A stretch of 64,000 nucleotides of DNA from Breviolum minutum Mf 1.05b.01 (taxonomy: Eukaryota > Sar > Dinophyceae > Suessiales > Symbiodiniaceae): positions 89,449 to 153,448 of the forward strand of contig DF239942.1 of assembly GCA_000507305.1 (NCBI GenBank), written 5' to 3'. Under the pieces are notes generated by a model. That model saw nothing but the letters and a program-made list of their open reading frames with translations. It ran no database searches and was not told where the DNA came from. Both the position numbers and the translations under genes were made by a program. Below, one piece after another: positions 8,794 through 20,313 of this stretch (position 1 is its first letter; each line of letters opens with the position of its first letter).

Positions 8794-9985
8794 AGACATG
8801 ATCTGAATACGCGCAGTGCATAGTGCATGCATGTACTTGCTGGTTGGTTGCTGGTTGATGAGTGAAATATTCACAAGTCTTACAAAACGACCACTGTACA
8901 TATGATATTTATGTATATATATATATATAAATACGTTTACTGACATTATATGTTCTAAGTGCAATTGCACGCTGTAAATATACATAGCTATCAGCCGCAG
9001 CCAGAGCCAGGAATAACAACCACCACAGTTATGCCCTTTGATGTTCTAAGTGACTCATTCCCAAGGCACTTAGACCATAGAGATTGTTATGCAGTTACGC
9101 GGATTTTTTCGTCCAAATCTGCAGCGAGTTTCCAAGGATATCGTTCTCTTGTACAGGGACCGCTTTTGGTCTGATATCGTTGGCTCACCATACGGAGTGT
9201 TGTAAATAGACATAAATAGACCATGAGGAGTATATCAAGTATTTTGCATGTGCTGTAGGTTTTCGAAAATGATAGACACATATATATATATATGGATCAC
9301 TATCCGTGGGTGAGAAAGTACATTATTCAGAGGCGAGACAGATACCTGCCAGCGTCGTGGGGTGATGATGCTAGAAAAAGATGTTCTAAGTGTGCAATTC
9401 CGATGTGTTCTGAGTGTGGGTGTCCATGGGCAGGGGTGTTTGCGGGGTGCGCCCAGCTATGACAGGATGGGAGTGGTGAGTTGTCCAACGCATGTGGGAT
9501 TCAATCGATATGAGCATCAGTTATGTCCCAAGCATCCCGACCCTGAGATCCAATAGGGGACCCCCCGCATTTGGTGATGGTCTTCTTCAAGCAAGTACAA
9601 TCTCGCCCGTAGCTCATATGTTTTCAGATGATGTATTGGTTTTCAGTCTGTATAGAGGTCCACGTATTATGTGATTATAGCTGAGGACTTACACTTAAAA
9701 CATAAAAATTTTTCCTAAACGGCAAGATGTAAAGGGCTTTTAACCTGGTAGATGTTCTAAGTGTAGAAATCCCATGATGTTCTAAGTGTATGTTTACCAG
9801 TAAAACGCACCGAGAGTTCTAAGTCATAGGTTTGCCGTTTTGGAAAAATTTTTTTATTCTAAGTGTAAGTCTTAGACTATATACCACACGAATTGCGAAC
9901 ATCTCCCTTTTTTGTTTGTTTCTTTCTCCAAAAAAAACCGGTTGTTCTTTGTTTTTCTTCTCCTTCTTCGGGGCCAAACACTGGA
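8794..9985 (+). other. Motif-rich 3' flank of the fusion gene
   Basis: No convincing coding sequence. It holds seven or more exact or near motif copies. 9041-9078 is an inverted pair (12-bp arms, one mismatch, 14-nt loop). 9755 and 9780 are a close direct pair, and 9817 and 9857 close the series. If the gene is a transposon, this resembles a subterminal array of transposase-binding sites. No terminal inverted repeat could be matched because the 5' end is outside the window. Confidence 0.55.
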
Positions 9986-10143
9986 GGCTTCCTCGCCTTT
10001 CACGCCAAGATGTTTCCTGCGGCCGAGACTTGGAGCTCCGCGTCACAACTCGCCGACGACTCCGCGACGTTTCCGCCACCACCGCGCTCGCCGGCTGTGC
10101 CTTGGAGGAAGTTTCGGATGACCTTTTGATATCTTTTCAGATG
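9986..10143 (+). CDS. Candidate host exon, GC-rich
   Basis: A GC-rich island with an open frame reading RLSRQDVSCGRDLELRVTTR and LAGCALEEVSDDLLISFQM, then GTGAGAG. The sharp rise in GC against its AT-rich surroundings and the 5' splice form suggest coding. The other + frame is also open, so the reading frame is not certain. Confidence 0.35.
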
Positions 10144-10490
10144 GTGAGAGTTTTAGTTTCAAGCAAGTTATGTACATTATTGTTAATTAGAAACAGAAAG
10201 CATTAGTTGGAGATTACTCTATGAATATGAAGGTGGCTAATATGAAAATGTTCACGTATAAACTATAGATGTATAGGATAGTATGGTAAAGATCTGAACG
10301 ACGAGTCAAGGGGCACTACATCTGTTGGTGGGAGCATGAACTTCGGAGCAAAAAGGAAAAACATCTACTATACCTTCAAAAGTTCTAGGAAACCATGCCT
10401 CCAAATGTTTAAGTCTTTTAGGTTTTATGTGGACCTTCAATTTGGGTTGCAAGTATTTGAGTTTTCATTTCTGATTTCTTTGGATCCAAG

Positions 10491-10634
10491 GTGAGTGAAC
10501 TGGGGTTTCGCGAAGGCCGTGCGTTTTTCCCGAAGCGAAGATCGTTCAAAGAAGCAAACGTCTTGCGGTCAGAAAAGTCGCCAACATCTCGGGTTGATGC
10601 AGACCTAAAGAAGCAAGGACAATACTTTGGCCAT
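10491..10634 (+). CDS. Candidate host exon
   Basis: Open frame after CCAAG reading SELGFREGRAFFPKRRSFKE, then ANVLRSEKSPTSRVDADLKK and QGQYF. No stop and even codon use. AAG/GTGAGT at its start also resembles a donor site, so the boundary could be reversed. Family unknown. Confidence 0.4.
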
Positions 10635-10887
10635 GCCATTTTTTGTGGGGGTTGTTGTGTGAATCTTCCTTCCCCCGTGACTTTTCAGAATCCCCCCCAA
10701 AAAATGCAGATGGTGGTGTTCTTAACAGTGGAAATGACCCCGGGGCGACTAAAGAGACCCACCCCACGATGCCACCCTGAGATGTTTCCATGGCAGCCAT
10801 CAAGAAGTAGGATGGCAAATGCTTTCAGGAATGTGGCCGGCTGGGATGAGAAATTCTTTGTTTTTTCCGCAACATTACTCATAGGAA

Positions 10888-10936
10888 AACCCATGGTTGT
10901 TGGGTACCACCATTTTAGGAAACCCCACCATTTTTG
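10888..10936. repeat. Half copy of a palindromic element (family F)
   Basis: CCCATGGTTGTTGGGTACCA followed by CCATTTTAGGAAACC resembles the right half of the fuller element at 45856-45955. The left half is not evident. The flanks 10635-11000 otherwise show nothing coding. Confidence 0.45.
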
Positions 10937-11000
10937 ATGATTTCTCATTATTTTGACGTGGTTCTCGTGAGATAGGAATCCAAGATTTTGCTGTGACCAG

Positions 11001-11088
11001 ATGGTCACATTGCAAAGCAAACAGGGAGGACATCTCCGCCAAGCATGCTTTCTTGCAAACAGAGTCTAGTCAGCGAAGGGAGCAAAAG
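11001..11088 (+). CDS. Candidate host exon
   Basis: After GTGACCAG the frame reads HCKANREDISAKHAFLQTES, then SQRREQK, ending before GTAGAA. Hydrophilic, helix-prone. It may belong to the same gene as the exons at 9986 and 10491, but phase continuity is untested. Confidence 0.4.
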
Positions 11089-11145
11089 GTAGAACATGTC
11101 CTTCGTGTTTTACCTTTGGTTACCATGCGAGTCCAGGGTACTTAC

Positions 11146-11228
11146 TTCCCAGAAGTGGTGAACATATTTCCCAGAAGTGGTGAACATATTTCCCAGAAGT
11201 GGTGAACATATTTCCCAGAAGTGGTGAA
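11146..11228. repeat. Four tandem copies of a 22-bp unit
   Basis: Unit TTCCCAGAAGTGGTGAACAT plus AT, nearly identical in all four copies, lying in a non-coding stretch. A young minisatellite. Confidence 0.9.
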
Positions 11229-13811
11229 ATAAACCCACAACTGACAATGTCATTACATCTACAGGTATTAAGTCCCCTGAACACCTAAGTACTTAATGAT
11301 CAACAAAACCCATGTGTACTGTTACACTGTCCTTCCATTTTCGTTCAGCTTAGTGGTTGTCACTACTTGGGTTGGCTTGGCGCTTCCATGGGCTCACAGC
11401 TTATACCGTGGGGTCGTGCCGCAAAAACCTGTTGCGCTACGCCCTGCACGGTCGTGGTTGGGGGTCGCACTGGGGGTTGAGGCGAGGTGGTGTGCCTGGT
11501 TGGGGGTTGCCAAAACCCTGTAGCAGTGGGCAAACAACTTATTTATTTTTATGAAGGGAGCCCCATGAAGTTCCCATTATTCACTGTGACAGTGTTTAGC
11601 AAAACCCAAGAAATAAGCGTAAAGAGTTAGCTGTTTCAACTTTGATTTTCTAAGGTCCTGAACACTCTTCTCATACAACGCTTTGGAGTCATCACAAAAG
11701 TGACTATGTAGATGTACCATGCCTGCATTCTAGAGCGGAGTGTCGCGAGTATTCTAGTTGGTGCAAGCATATTCTTGTCAAATTACCACTAGCCATGTTG
11801 ATGACATCCTGGTTGTTTTTTTGCTATCAATTCAGAATCCTCAAGTCATGCCGCACGGACAACCCCAACAGTCAGCATTGCTGCAGATATCAATTTCGGA
11901 AACAGTTTCTATTTTTCATCAAAACCCTGTGAGTCCTTGGGGGAGCTTTTAAAGGGCCCACGGATGATGTATGCTATTTTCCTACTTACTAAATGAGGAG
12001 CGATTTTTAGAACCCCCCAGAATCCTCAAAATCACAGGGTCGTTTTTGCCTCAGTCGGGGGCAGTTTGCTGAACACAGATGGTAAAACTCGCCTTTCAGT
12101 TCAAGTCCTGCGACATTTCTGGCTCGTGCTTTTAGCAGGTACCACTGGGTACCCTGTGGGGAAGGAGACAAGTCTCCAGAAACCACAAAGCCATGCATAG
12201 TGACCTCCAGCTTTGGGAATCCTTCTAAGGATCGATTACCACAGCTGCAAGTAAAGAGTTGAGATAACTGTCCAACTTCTCACATCCAATTTGAATGTCT
12301 GCCATCTTTTTTGGGAAGCCCTTTTAGCAGGAACAATTTCACCAGACTCAAACTCTCCACCCCCGCGCTTCGCTCCACCGTTTTTTCCGGGCGCCGCATC
12401 TCCAAGAGAATGCGGCGGAATCCGCCCCAGCCATGCGGGTTTCTCCGTTGGACCTCGAGGGCTATGCCCTCCAGCTGCTGAGACAGTTGCGGCAGTTCTG
12501 GCGAGAAGGGCATTTGTGCCTTGGAGGAAAACCACGCCTTGGGGTCCCGGTGGGGATTTGGTGGTTTGCAACGCCTTGGGAGGGATTGAGAAACCTGAGG
12601 GGATGCCTTGAGAAAAAAAACAACAAGGAAGCTTTTGGGAAAGAAAAAGTCTTAAATGGAAGCTTTTTTGATGTTAGGGGATTCAAGACACAGGTCGATG
12701 GTTAGGTATATCTCTTTTTGAAGGGGTGGGAAAAAAATCATATAGATGATTTCCTGGTCCAACATTTTCATCTTCAAGCTGAGTGTTTTAAACAAAAACT
12801 TCATAGATCATGTTTTTCCGATGAACTGCCAATTCAGTGGCTGACCAGAGAAGGATGGGGCTCCTGTGATGACCTCAATCCGCCGAAATTGTGATGTTTG
12901 GGTAAATCCTGGGCCCCGGCAGTCACAACTGCCAGTCATTGAGCTTGATTCATGAACCTAGTTATCATCACCGGGCCCTGAACCAAGTCGTTTTGATCCT
13001 GGGTTCTCGGCCATAACGCCCCAATGATTCCTGTTAGCCAACGGTTCCGGGATCTCAGGTAATATGTAACACGCCTTGGTTTGGTCGGAGGGTTTCGTCT
13101 GACTGCATTTTCCGACGCATGTGAGATAATGCTAAACGAACGGCCGGGTCCGTTTCATGACACGAGTCGACTCGCAACGTCAAACAGTGATGGATTAGCG
13201 GCTTTTGTCTCATTGAGTTACTGATGTGCCACTTGCCAACTTGACATGTTTGAGTTACTTGTTCCAAACAAAACCCATGACGGTTCGACTTGGAGACTTG
13301 TGATATCAAACACTTGGTATTCCTGGGATCCCCTTATGAAGGGGATTGTTACTTAGGGGGTATCCCTTAGAATCCCAGACCACCAATTAAGCACTAGTCG
13401 AAGTTTCTGGGAAACATCTAGGTGTGATGTAGTGCTGAAAAGCACTTGCGGTCGTGAACATCACGTTCACAGCCTCGTACCTTGGAAATGGGTGGTTTTT
13501 TTTTGGAGCCCTTGATGCCTTTGAAGGCTCCAAAAAGTTATTTTTTAAAATTTGTTTCTTGCTGGTGAAGTGAACATCTCCGTCCAAAAAAACATGCTAA
13601 GCAGCGTCAGAGTGGTTTTGCCTCCATTTTGGGAATTTTTCCAGCTCCAGTGACAAGGGCAGAACGTATATACTTTCCAATTCTTTCAAACTCACGAAGG
13701 CATGAAACGCTGATGTGTTGAACGGTTGAAGGCCGGTCGGTGCCCTTGGAAAGGGTGCTATTTATGGGGTGGGTTTCCTCAGGTCTTATCCTCTGCTAGT
13801 GTTGCTTTGAG
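11229..13811 (+). other. Mostly non-coding, with one GC-rich island
   Basis: AT-balanced intron-like DNA. The exception is 12350-12560, a GC-rich island where a + frame from 12433 reads MRVSPLDLEGYALQLLRQLR, then QFWREGHLCLGGKP. A competing - strand frame is also open, so I do not assign it. At 13325-13380 a short palindromic remnant (GGGGGTATCCCTTAGAATCC) resembles family H. Confidence 0.4.
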
Positions 13812-13878
13812 GGCTCTACACAAGCAACTTCGACCTGGAGAAGTTATGGACACTTCGACGAACGGAGATTTTGGAAGA
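13812..13878 (+). CDS. Weak candidate exon
   Basis: Reads ALHKQLRPGEVMDTSTNGDF after GCTTTGAG. Short, no domain. Kept only because of its codon quality within poor surroundings. Confidence 0.25.
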
Positions 13879-14264
13879 TCTTATGCATGGTGATCTTTTT
13901 TTGCTGATCCCTGAACATCTTGTTTCACTTCCAAGTCCCTTCCTTTTTTTTCTAAACTAAAGGGGTTCCCGAGTTTGAATTCTTGGAACTTGACAGGGTT
14001 GAAGTTCAAAACTTCAGGAGATGGACTGTTCTGGTGATGTGCTGACTGCTTTTCTGGACTATCTTTATGGTACCTTGGACGCAGTTCAGGATGGTCTTGT
14101 TGGTTTGGTGCTTGTTGGCCCCTGCTTGGAAGGATCACCTATCCAGAATCCAAACCTTGAGATCTAGGTCAAACTCCAACCGCCTGAGGCGGCTTGAAAT
14201 GGTATATGTATAGTTGTTGCTAGAACCAGATCTAGTTTAAACATGCCAGATAGCATCCCTTCCC

Positions 14265-14401
14265 ATGAAACCCCGAGGTGGAGTGCTGGACATCACCATC
14301 GCTGATGCAGTGGAGTTACTGAATGTGGCCAAATCATATGGACTTAGCACTTTCGCTAAGGCCCTAGAGCCTCTTGGCATTTTGTTGCCAGATTTTTTTT
14401 A
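14265..14401 (+). CDS. Candidate exon or small ORF
   Basis: ATG at 14265 begins MKPRGGVLDITIADAVELLN, then VAKSYGLSTFAKALEPLGIL and a TAG at 14399-14401. It may be an exon starting at CCCGAG rather than a complete 45-residue gene. Its amphipathic helix pattern is convincing; no family is recognised. Confidence 0.4.
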
Positions 14402-14908
14402 GGACAAAAAGGAGCTACCCAAACTTTTTTCATGAATTTTTTGAGTGGGGTGGGGAATGGAGGCTTGCTATAGCCCTTATATGCCCTTATTGCTTATATA
14501 GGACATAGGAGAGAACCTGGATTTGTTCCTTGCGTGTAAGGGTTGGTTACTTTGGGATTTGGTGGACTGAAAGGTGGTTTGGAATGGTCCAACAAGGTTA
14601 GGTCATTCCCATTGAATTCAGGGAACATTTTTCATGTGGTTAAATGCTCACCACATTTTCTTTAGATTTCGATGTTGATAGTTTTGTTGTCAACTTGCGC
14701 AAGTTGATGGTTAAAAAGTTGAGTTGGGCAGCATGTTTTTGGGGGAAACAAAGGGATAGTGATAAAACTTGACACCAGACCTGGTTGTGGTGGGTCAATG
14801 GTCAATTGAGTTCTCAAAGTCACGGGGTGTTAAGTGCCCTGAAAAGAAATCCAAATGCTTTCCACTTTCCGATCCTAAAATGAACCACTTTAGTTTTGTG
14901 ATTTTGGG

Positions 14909-14962
14909 TTGTGGTTGTGGTTGTGGTTGTGGTTGTTGTTCTTCTTCTTCTTCTTCTTCTTT
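14909..14962. repeat. (TTGTGG)n / (TTC)n microsatellite
   Basis: A hexamer run passes directly into a TTC run, forming a pyrimidine tract just before a probable exon acceptor (TTTTGTCAG). Confidence 0.85.
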
Positions 14963-14986
14963 TTTGTCATCGTCTTCTTTTGTCAG

Positions 14987-15208
14987 AAAGGTCCGAACTC
15001 CGTGCCTCTTTGGACAGCAGCAATGCTTTGGAGGTGCTTTTGCACCTTGGGCTAAAAAACACCAACAAGGCTCATGCAGAATCTCACCACTGTGAGGACA
15101 TTAGGATTCAGAAGGTTGCAGGTTTGTAAAATAGGAGCAGATGAGCTAGTTTCGAAACAGAGACTGGTGGCTGTTGATTCCGTTGATGGGCAAGATTTGA
15201 GGATTCAA
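14987..15208 (+). CDS. Candidate exon(s) with an internal break
   Basis: After TTTTGTCAG the frame reads SELRASLDSSNALEVLLHLG, then LKNTNKAHAESHHCEDIRIQ and KVAG to a TAA at 15127. A second frame from 15141 reads DELVSKQRLVAVDSVDGQDL RIQ. The two would join in phase across only 19 nt, too short for an intron, so this may be a frameshifted (pseudogenised) segment or two exons with misread limits. Confidence 0.35.
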
Positions 15209-15533
15209 CTAATATTCTGTTTTATATGATTGGTACGACCTGTAACAACCTCACCTGATCTCACCTTCTATGGCCAGAACAACCAGCAACAAGATCCAAG
15301 TTGTGAAATTTGATCTTCCCACGGTCCACTTTTGTTGGTTGGTCGTGCGTAGTCAGAATTGAATTCAATGCGTTTGTGGATTCTCCATCCCAAGTCACGC
15401 TTGCTGATTCACTTTCATACTCAGGTATATATATGTATATTGTATGTGTTATACTGCAAACATTTAAATATGTATCGGATATATATTTAGATTAGATATG
15501 AAGCTGTGTGTAACTACTTCTTTCGTCTGTCCA

Positions 15534-15648
15534 GAAACCTGTCTTCTTTCACCATGTCTGATGAAACAAATCTTGTCGCCAAGGCAGATTCAGAACTTGG
15601 GAGCCAAAGACTTGAGGCAGAGAACTGTCCGTGGATGGTGAAGCTGTC
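15534..15648 (+). CDS. Candidate host exon
   Basis: After CTGTCCAG reads SSFTMSDETNLVAKADSELG, then SQRLEAENCPWMVKLSG. Hydrophilic then slightly hydrophobic. The end is uncertain because the frame runs on into a Phe/Leu/Val-rich stretch (FVLLLFVFLV) that could be a membrane segment or intron. Confidence 0.4.
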
Positions 15649-16205
15649 GGGTTTTGTGCTGCTTTTGTTTGTATTTTTGGTTTGCCAAACGGGGATTGTT
15701 ACAAACAAATCTCCCATAGTGAAAAGATCTATCGGATTATCGTATTGCACTGTTAGCAGTGTCCACCAATCCACTGGTTGTTGAAAATTGACTGATTTGT
15801 GATATATGTATATGTACACATATATATATATATACATGTCTTATTTGCTTTTTTTTTGGGTGGTGGTAGAGGCCAGGGTTGAGGAAAAATGGAATTTGAA
15901 AAGATAAAAGATATATCATGTCCTAACTACAGCATATATACATGGAAAATCGTTCCTTTTTGTGGTATTATATTTATCTACGACACTCCGGAGGCATTCC
16001 CAAGCTCTAAAATACATTGGAGAAGAATTTACTTGTTTAATATTTACTTTACTCCATTTTGTGGTTTCCAAATGGATCTGTGTTTTCCAAACGGTAGTAT
16101 CTCGGTGTTACTTACTATTCTAAGTATTGGTAGGATCCCATTTTTACAGTATTCCCAGTATTGAAAGGAGAGGAAACATCTTCCAGTTTCATTCCCATCC
16201 TGTTG

Positions 16206-16322
16206 CTGGTGCAGAAATCAAATCCCAAACAACCACCTGGGATGGTGCTAAAACCTTGTAGTGGGATAACTACCAACCTCCCTCAACCGGGTTTTCTCGC
16301 CGGATTTCTGAACCATCACCAA
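16206..16322. repeat. Family C palindromic element, diverged
   Basis: Shares ACCACCTGGGATGGTGCTAA with 43010-43113 and ends CGGATTTCTGAACCATCA like the intact copies at 48744 and 63402. The left inverted repeat is eroded. Confidence 0.5.
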
Positions 16323-16454
16323 TCCCATCTCATATCGAAAATGGTGGTACCCTTGGGATGGAGGGACCCCTTAATAATCTACCCCACATACACCTGAAAT
16401 ATCACGTGGCTATTTATTGGGTCCCAATCCCTATGACCATCCGGGTGCGGTACA

Positions 16455-16540
16455 GGCAAGCATGTGAAGAACACATCGCTCAGAACTTCGAAAGCTGCAT
16501 TCAGCGTTCGGGCTTTGTACATCTGACAGCGAAGCAGTGA
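16455..16540 (+). CDS. Candidate exon
   Basis: After GGTACAG reads QACEEHIAQNFESCIQRSGF, then VHLTAKQ and TGA. It could be a terminal exon or end at CAG. Codon use is good and no domain is recognised. Confidence 0.4.
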
Positions 16541-18778
16541 CTGGGGTTGGAATCGGGTAGGGTAGGGTGGGGTAGAAAAAATCCAGGACCCCGTTTTTTT
16601 TTTAAACAGGAATAATGAGAAGCCATTGGTTCAATATGGATGAAATATATGGTAATTCCTATTCAATTACGATTTCATCGGAATGAGAGTCTTTCTGTTT
16701 GTGGCTCAGATGCTTCAGGGCTTCGTTTAGCGTCTACTAAACGACCTTTTGAAAGGCACCATTGCGTTGATTTCAGTGTGGTAATCTTGTCGCTTTGGGG
16801 CGGTTTCAATCCAGAGGTTTCTGCAATGTTTTGTTCATCGGGCTGGAACCAAACGACTTACTCTTCGTTCCGGCTACACATCCTCTTTTACGGATGCAGA
16901 AAATCACAACTCTCAAACATCAGAAACGGGTTCCAATCTGAAAAAAAAAAGATCCCAACATCTGTATGATCATCTTAGAATCATGCAGAAAACACACAGT
17001 GGCACAGTGCTTCCAGACTTCAAAAGTATGCACAATCTATGTACCATGCAGAAAATTACTTTTATATACTTTTATGACGATAGATGGTCACTACCCCCCC
17101 CCATTAATACATCCAGAACCGACTTCCTTTCTGAAGACTCGGAGGTTACAACGCTTGTTGAAGCGAGATGACTTACAAGTGTCCCGAGAGGACGAGAGTC
17201 CCACCTTTCCGGGGGAATTGCAGGGTGGGACCTTGGTTGAATATTGATTATATACAAGGATATGTATATTACATACATATTATATTACATATACATATTG
17301 ATATATATATATATACGTATAGATATATGTAAATGTGCATGTATATACTTAGATAGATATATATATATATATATATTTGTATTTGGCACGCGAAAGTAAG
17401 ACTTAAGGGGGCCTTCATTCATATTTCCATATTTCAATGTCTTGAAGAGCTTCTGCTGGAGGTTGATTTTGTCATTTTCAGAGAGTTCAAAATGATGTTA
17501 CAAAAACAACTTGGTACTTTTTGCAGCTGAAAATCTGCAACATCGTAGAAAATGGTAGGTTTGTTGAAGGGACTGGCGGCCTCCCTTGGGCAGGAAGTGG
17601 TGGTCCAGGGGCTTCTACATTGGTCCTCAGCTGCGCGGCAACGTTCCAGTGATCCGTGGCATGGCTGCAAGGGTCTGAGGCCATCGAAGCATGGCCTCAA
17701 CTGAGCAATGAAAAAGAACCTTGCTTGTTTTAGGGTATGTAGGGGATGAAATCCTACCCAGTTATAGAGGGATTCTAAAAAGCCCATATAAGGAATTTCT
17801 ATTAAACAACCTGTATAATGGCTCAACTGCCCTCAAATGGGATTTCCTTTTGGGAAGTAACATACCCCATCACAGCCGGCACTTTTGAGTCGATGATTTT
17901 CCCAACTTCCCGTCAGGTGGGATATATGTTAGTTAAATGGAGGGGGTAGCCTTGATTGCATTGATTTGGCGGTGTTTTTTGTAAGGTGTGGAAGTGTTTT
18001 CTTTTTTAAGGCCCCGTTTCTTGAGCACAAATTTGGTGGTTTTCTGAAGATAAAAACTTGCAAGCTCAGAAACAACATGATTTGTTTGGTACACATCACT
18101 ATTGTTGGAATGCGTCATGTGAAGATAATTTATGCGTCATGTGAGTCATGTGCTTACACACTTGATCAACAACCTGTAGTTACATTATGTCAAAAATTTC
18201 TCCATCTTTCTCCGAATCAGTCAAGCCAGCATTGATGACCTGCAGGCTGGGTTTATTGCTGTGCGACGTGGACCTTCCCTCGCTTGCCATTCGCAACTTA
18301 GAGTTGCTATGGCAGACTGCAGAGCCCCTGGTTGGCAAGATGGTGAAGTCATTACATGCACATTCAATACAAAAAAATCACAAAAAATTGGATCAACTGA
18401 TAAAAACAACAGAGACTTCATGGGAATTTCTATGTAAAATTTGAGTCAACTGGTGGTCAAAATGATAGCTTCGTCCACCACCACCAGCATCATCAAGATC
18501 TCCACCATCATTCCACCCAGGTGCATGGGCTCACATGGTGCGGAGTTGAAATGGGAAGTGGAAGATGCCCTCCAGATCCACAGGCTCTCAGCATGAAACA
18601 ACACCAAATTGATTTGCACCATGGAAGTACTTAAAGGTGTCAAGGATCTAAATATGAATCAACATTTAAAAAAAACCTCAGATCATGTGCATATACATAT
18701 ATATATATATATGTATAGACAGAGATAGATATAGATGTAGATATAGATATTGATATTGATATTGATATAGATATATAG
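16541..18778 (+). other. Mostly intronic or intergenic
   Basis: Contains a TA-rich microsatellite (about 17265-17385), a family A element (17828-17948), a (GATATA)-like microsatellite (about 18690-18780) and weak coding-like patches at 16700-16760, 17110-17235 and 18200-18350. The last reads FLRISQASIDDLQAGFIAVR in one frame. None is assigned. Confidence 0.4.
17828..17948. repeat. Family A palindromic element, diverged
   Basis: AAGTAACATACCCC on the left and GGGATATATGTTAGTTAAAT on the right surround CACTTTTGAGTCGATGATTT, an internal sequence shared with 42017-42112. Confidence 0.6.
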
Positions 18779-18948
18779 AGAAATATTTCGGAATAAAGAT
18801 CATTGAAATCAGACTGCTGAGCCAAGTGTTTCGTGAGTTTCCTGGGCGAAAAACTGCCATCCTTTCTGGCCAGAAGCTAAATTTGAGGAGGAACGTCTTG
18901 AAAGACGTTTACTTTGGGTCAGTTGCTCCTGCCAAGATTGATTCTAAC
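18779..18948 (+). CDS. Candidate host exon
   Basis: Starts after an AG within TA repeats and reads IEIRLLSQVFREFPGRKTAI, then LSGQKLNLRRNVLKDVYFGS and VAPAKID, to GTGATC. Continuous, well-mixed protein composition with no start codon needed, so it is an internal exon. Family unknown. Confidence 0.5.
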
Positions 18949-19098
18949 GTGATCCTAGTGTTGATAATTGTTGAACATAACGAACATTGAGGTTGCATGA
19001 TTTTTGAATGATTCTAGTCCTAGGGTGGTATTATGATAATCACGAGTCAGTCATTACTCATCAAGGTTACTTTTTTGCTTTTCCCCGGGAGCTTAGCA

Positions 19099-19212
19099 GC
19101 AATGAATCCATCATCCCATTGTTGTTTTTGTGGAGGAGTTGGCAAACTTCAGCCAGCAAAATTTCGCATCTATCACGGCGGAAGTGCTTACCACACTGGG
19201 CACCTTTGTTGG
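19099..19212 (+). CDS. Candidate exon with Cys/His zinc-binding look
   Basis: Reads NPSSHCCFCGGVGKLQPAKF, then RIYHGGSAYHTGHLCW, before GTGCGGG. A CxxC-type pair plus several His and a later Cys suggest a zinc ribbon or part of a treble-clef finger. Too short to name the class. Confidence 0.45.
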
Positions 19213-19559
19213 GTGCGGGCATGAATTCCTATCCTTTGTCTGGGCAAAAGATCAGCCCATTGATTGAGACACTTGGTTTTTGGTGCCAAGGCTGAGGGTG
19301 GTGGATGGTAGCGCGCTACCATCCGAGAAGTACCCCAAGCAACTTAGGGGAAGGTATGACCGTCACGTAGACATAAGGAATATTATGTAATGGATGAACA
19401 GGAAAGAAGAGATAAAACTGATCAAGAAATGAATATCGAAGCAAGTGCATTCCCATGAATGGATGAATGAATCAATCAAATTACCAGCCTTGACAGCTTA
19501 AAAAAGAATATACATACATGATAAAAATGAATCGAGCAAATAAATGCAACAAATGATCA

Positions 19560-19695
19560 AATATGCAAATCAGATAAGGTATATCTATGTATAAATATAT
19601 ATGTATATAATATACATACGTACGCGTTTATATGCATACATACATACATACACACACACACACTCTCTCTCTCTCTCTCTTTATACATATATCTA
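19560..19695. repeat. Compound microsatellite
   Basis: TA-rich, then (CATA)n, (CA)n and (CT)n in sequence. Surrounding DNA 19213-20073 shows no coding; 19840-19950 has three loose repeats of TTTTTTGCCAACAATTTCTG with TTGATGTTTTTG. Confidence 0.75.
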
Positions 19696-20073
19696 TATGC
19701 ATATCACAACTTGGTGAATATTGCAAAAGTTTCTTTGTGGAACCAGCTAGCAGCTATGGGCCTCAGGTCAACCCCTTGGCAATGAGTGTTCCTTGAATGG
19801 GGGCGGTTTGTAACATCACTCGTTTCAAATGATGGATTATTTTGCCAAGAATTTTTGGTTGATGTTTTTGTATATTTTTTTTGCCAACAATTTCTGGTGA
19901 TGTTTTTGTAGATATATATTTTTTGCCAACAATTTCTGTTGATGTTGTTGTTTTTGGGACATTTAGCATCATTTATCGCAAAAAGCCTCTTGGATTTAAT
20001 GGTGGAAATCTACATCCAAAGTGTGAGGTTGATGCTCGAAATCCTGCACCAGCTAGGTAGGTTATCTATCCTA

Positions 20074-20179
20074 TACACCCCAGAAATCTAACATAGATAC
20101 CAAAAATTGCCATTGTTTAAAGGGAGTTACCTTTTCCAAACCATTATTTTGGGTATCCATGTTAGTTTTCAGGGGTGTA
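20074..20179. repeat. Family B palindromic element
   Basis: Begins TACACCCCAGAAATCTAACA and ends TGTTAGTTTTCAGGGGTGTA: terminal inverted repeats of about 20 bp with a few mismatches, total 106 bp. Confidence 0.75.
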
Positions 20180-20313
20180 AGCAGTGAGTGTTTCATAGAT
20201 CCCAGGTAGGATTGAAGTGCCAAGAGGATCATGCATGTAGACTGGGGTGATTCTGAAGTTCAATGGGATGATAGGCGGCATAACATAACATGACAAAGAG
20301 AGCCTTCCTCCAG

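Larger units (their letters stand above)
1581..9865. repeat. Field of dispersed ATGTTCTAAGTG motifs
   Basis: The exact core TTCTAAGTG starts at 1584, 2112, 2989, 3190, 3261, 3763, 5044, 6861, 8170, 8953, 9044, 9384, 9755, 9780 and 9857. Its reverse complement starts at 4241, 5893, 6242, 7160 and 7569. Near copies lie at 6184 (split), 9067, 9408, 9692 and 9817. A longer form continues as GTAAGTT and is flanked by AGCGG and CCGCT (clearest at 3242-3282). Copies lie in most introns of the fusion gene, once inside an exon, and densely after its stop. I saw no exact core elsewhere in the window. It may be a transposase-binding site, an introner-derived remnant or a small mobile unit. Confidence 0.85.

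Noticed and set aside
11146-11228. Four evenly repeated units considered as a CRISPR-like array
   Set aside because: The units are contiguous with no spacers, and the sequence is eukaryotic.
16131-16139. TTCTAAGTA as an outlying motif copy
   Set aside because: It differs at the last base and lacks the ATG left flank; expected by chance.
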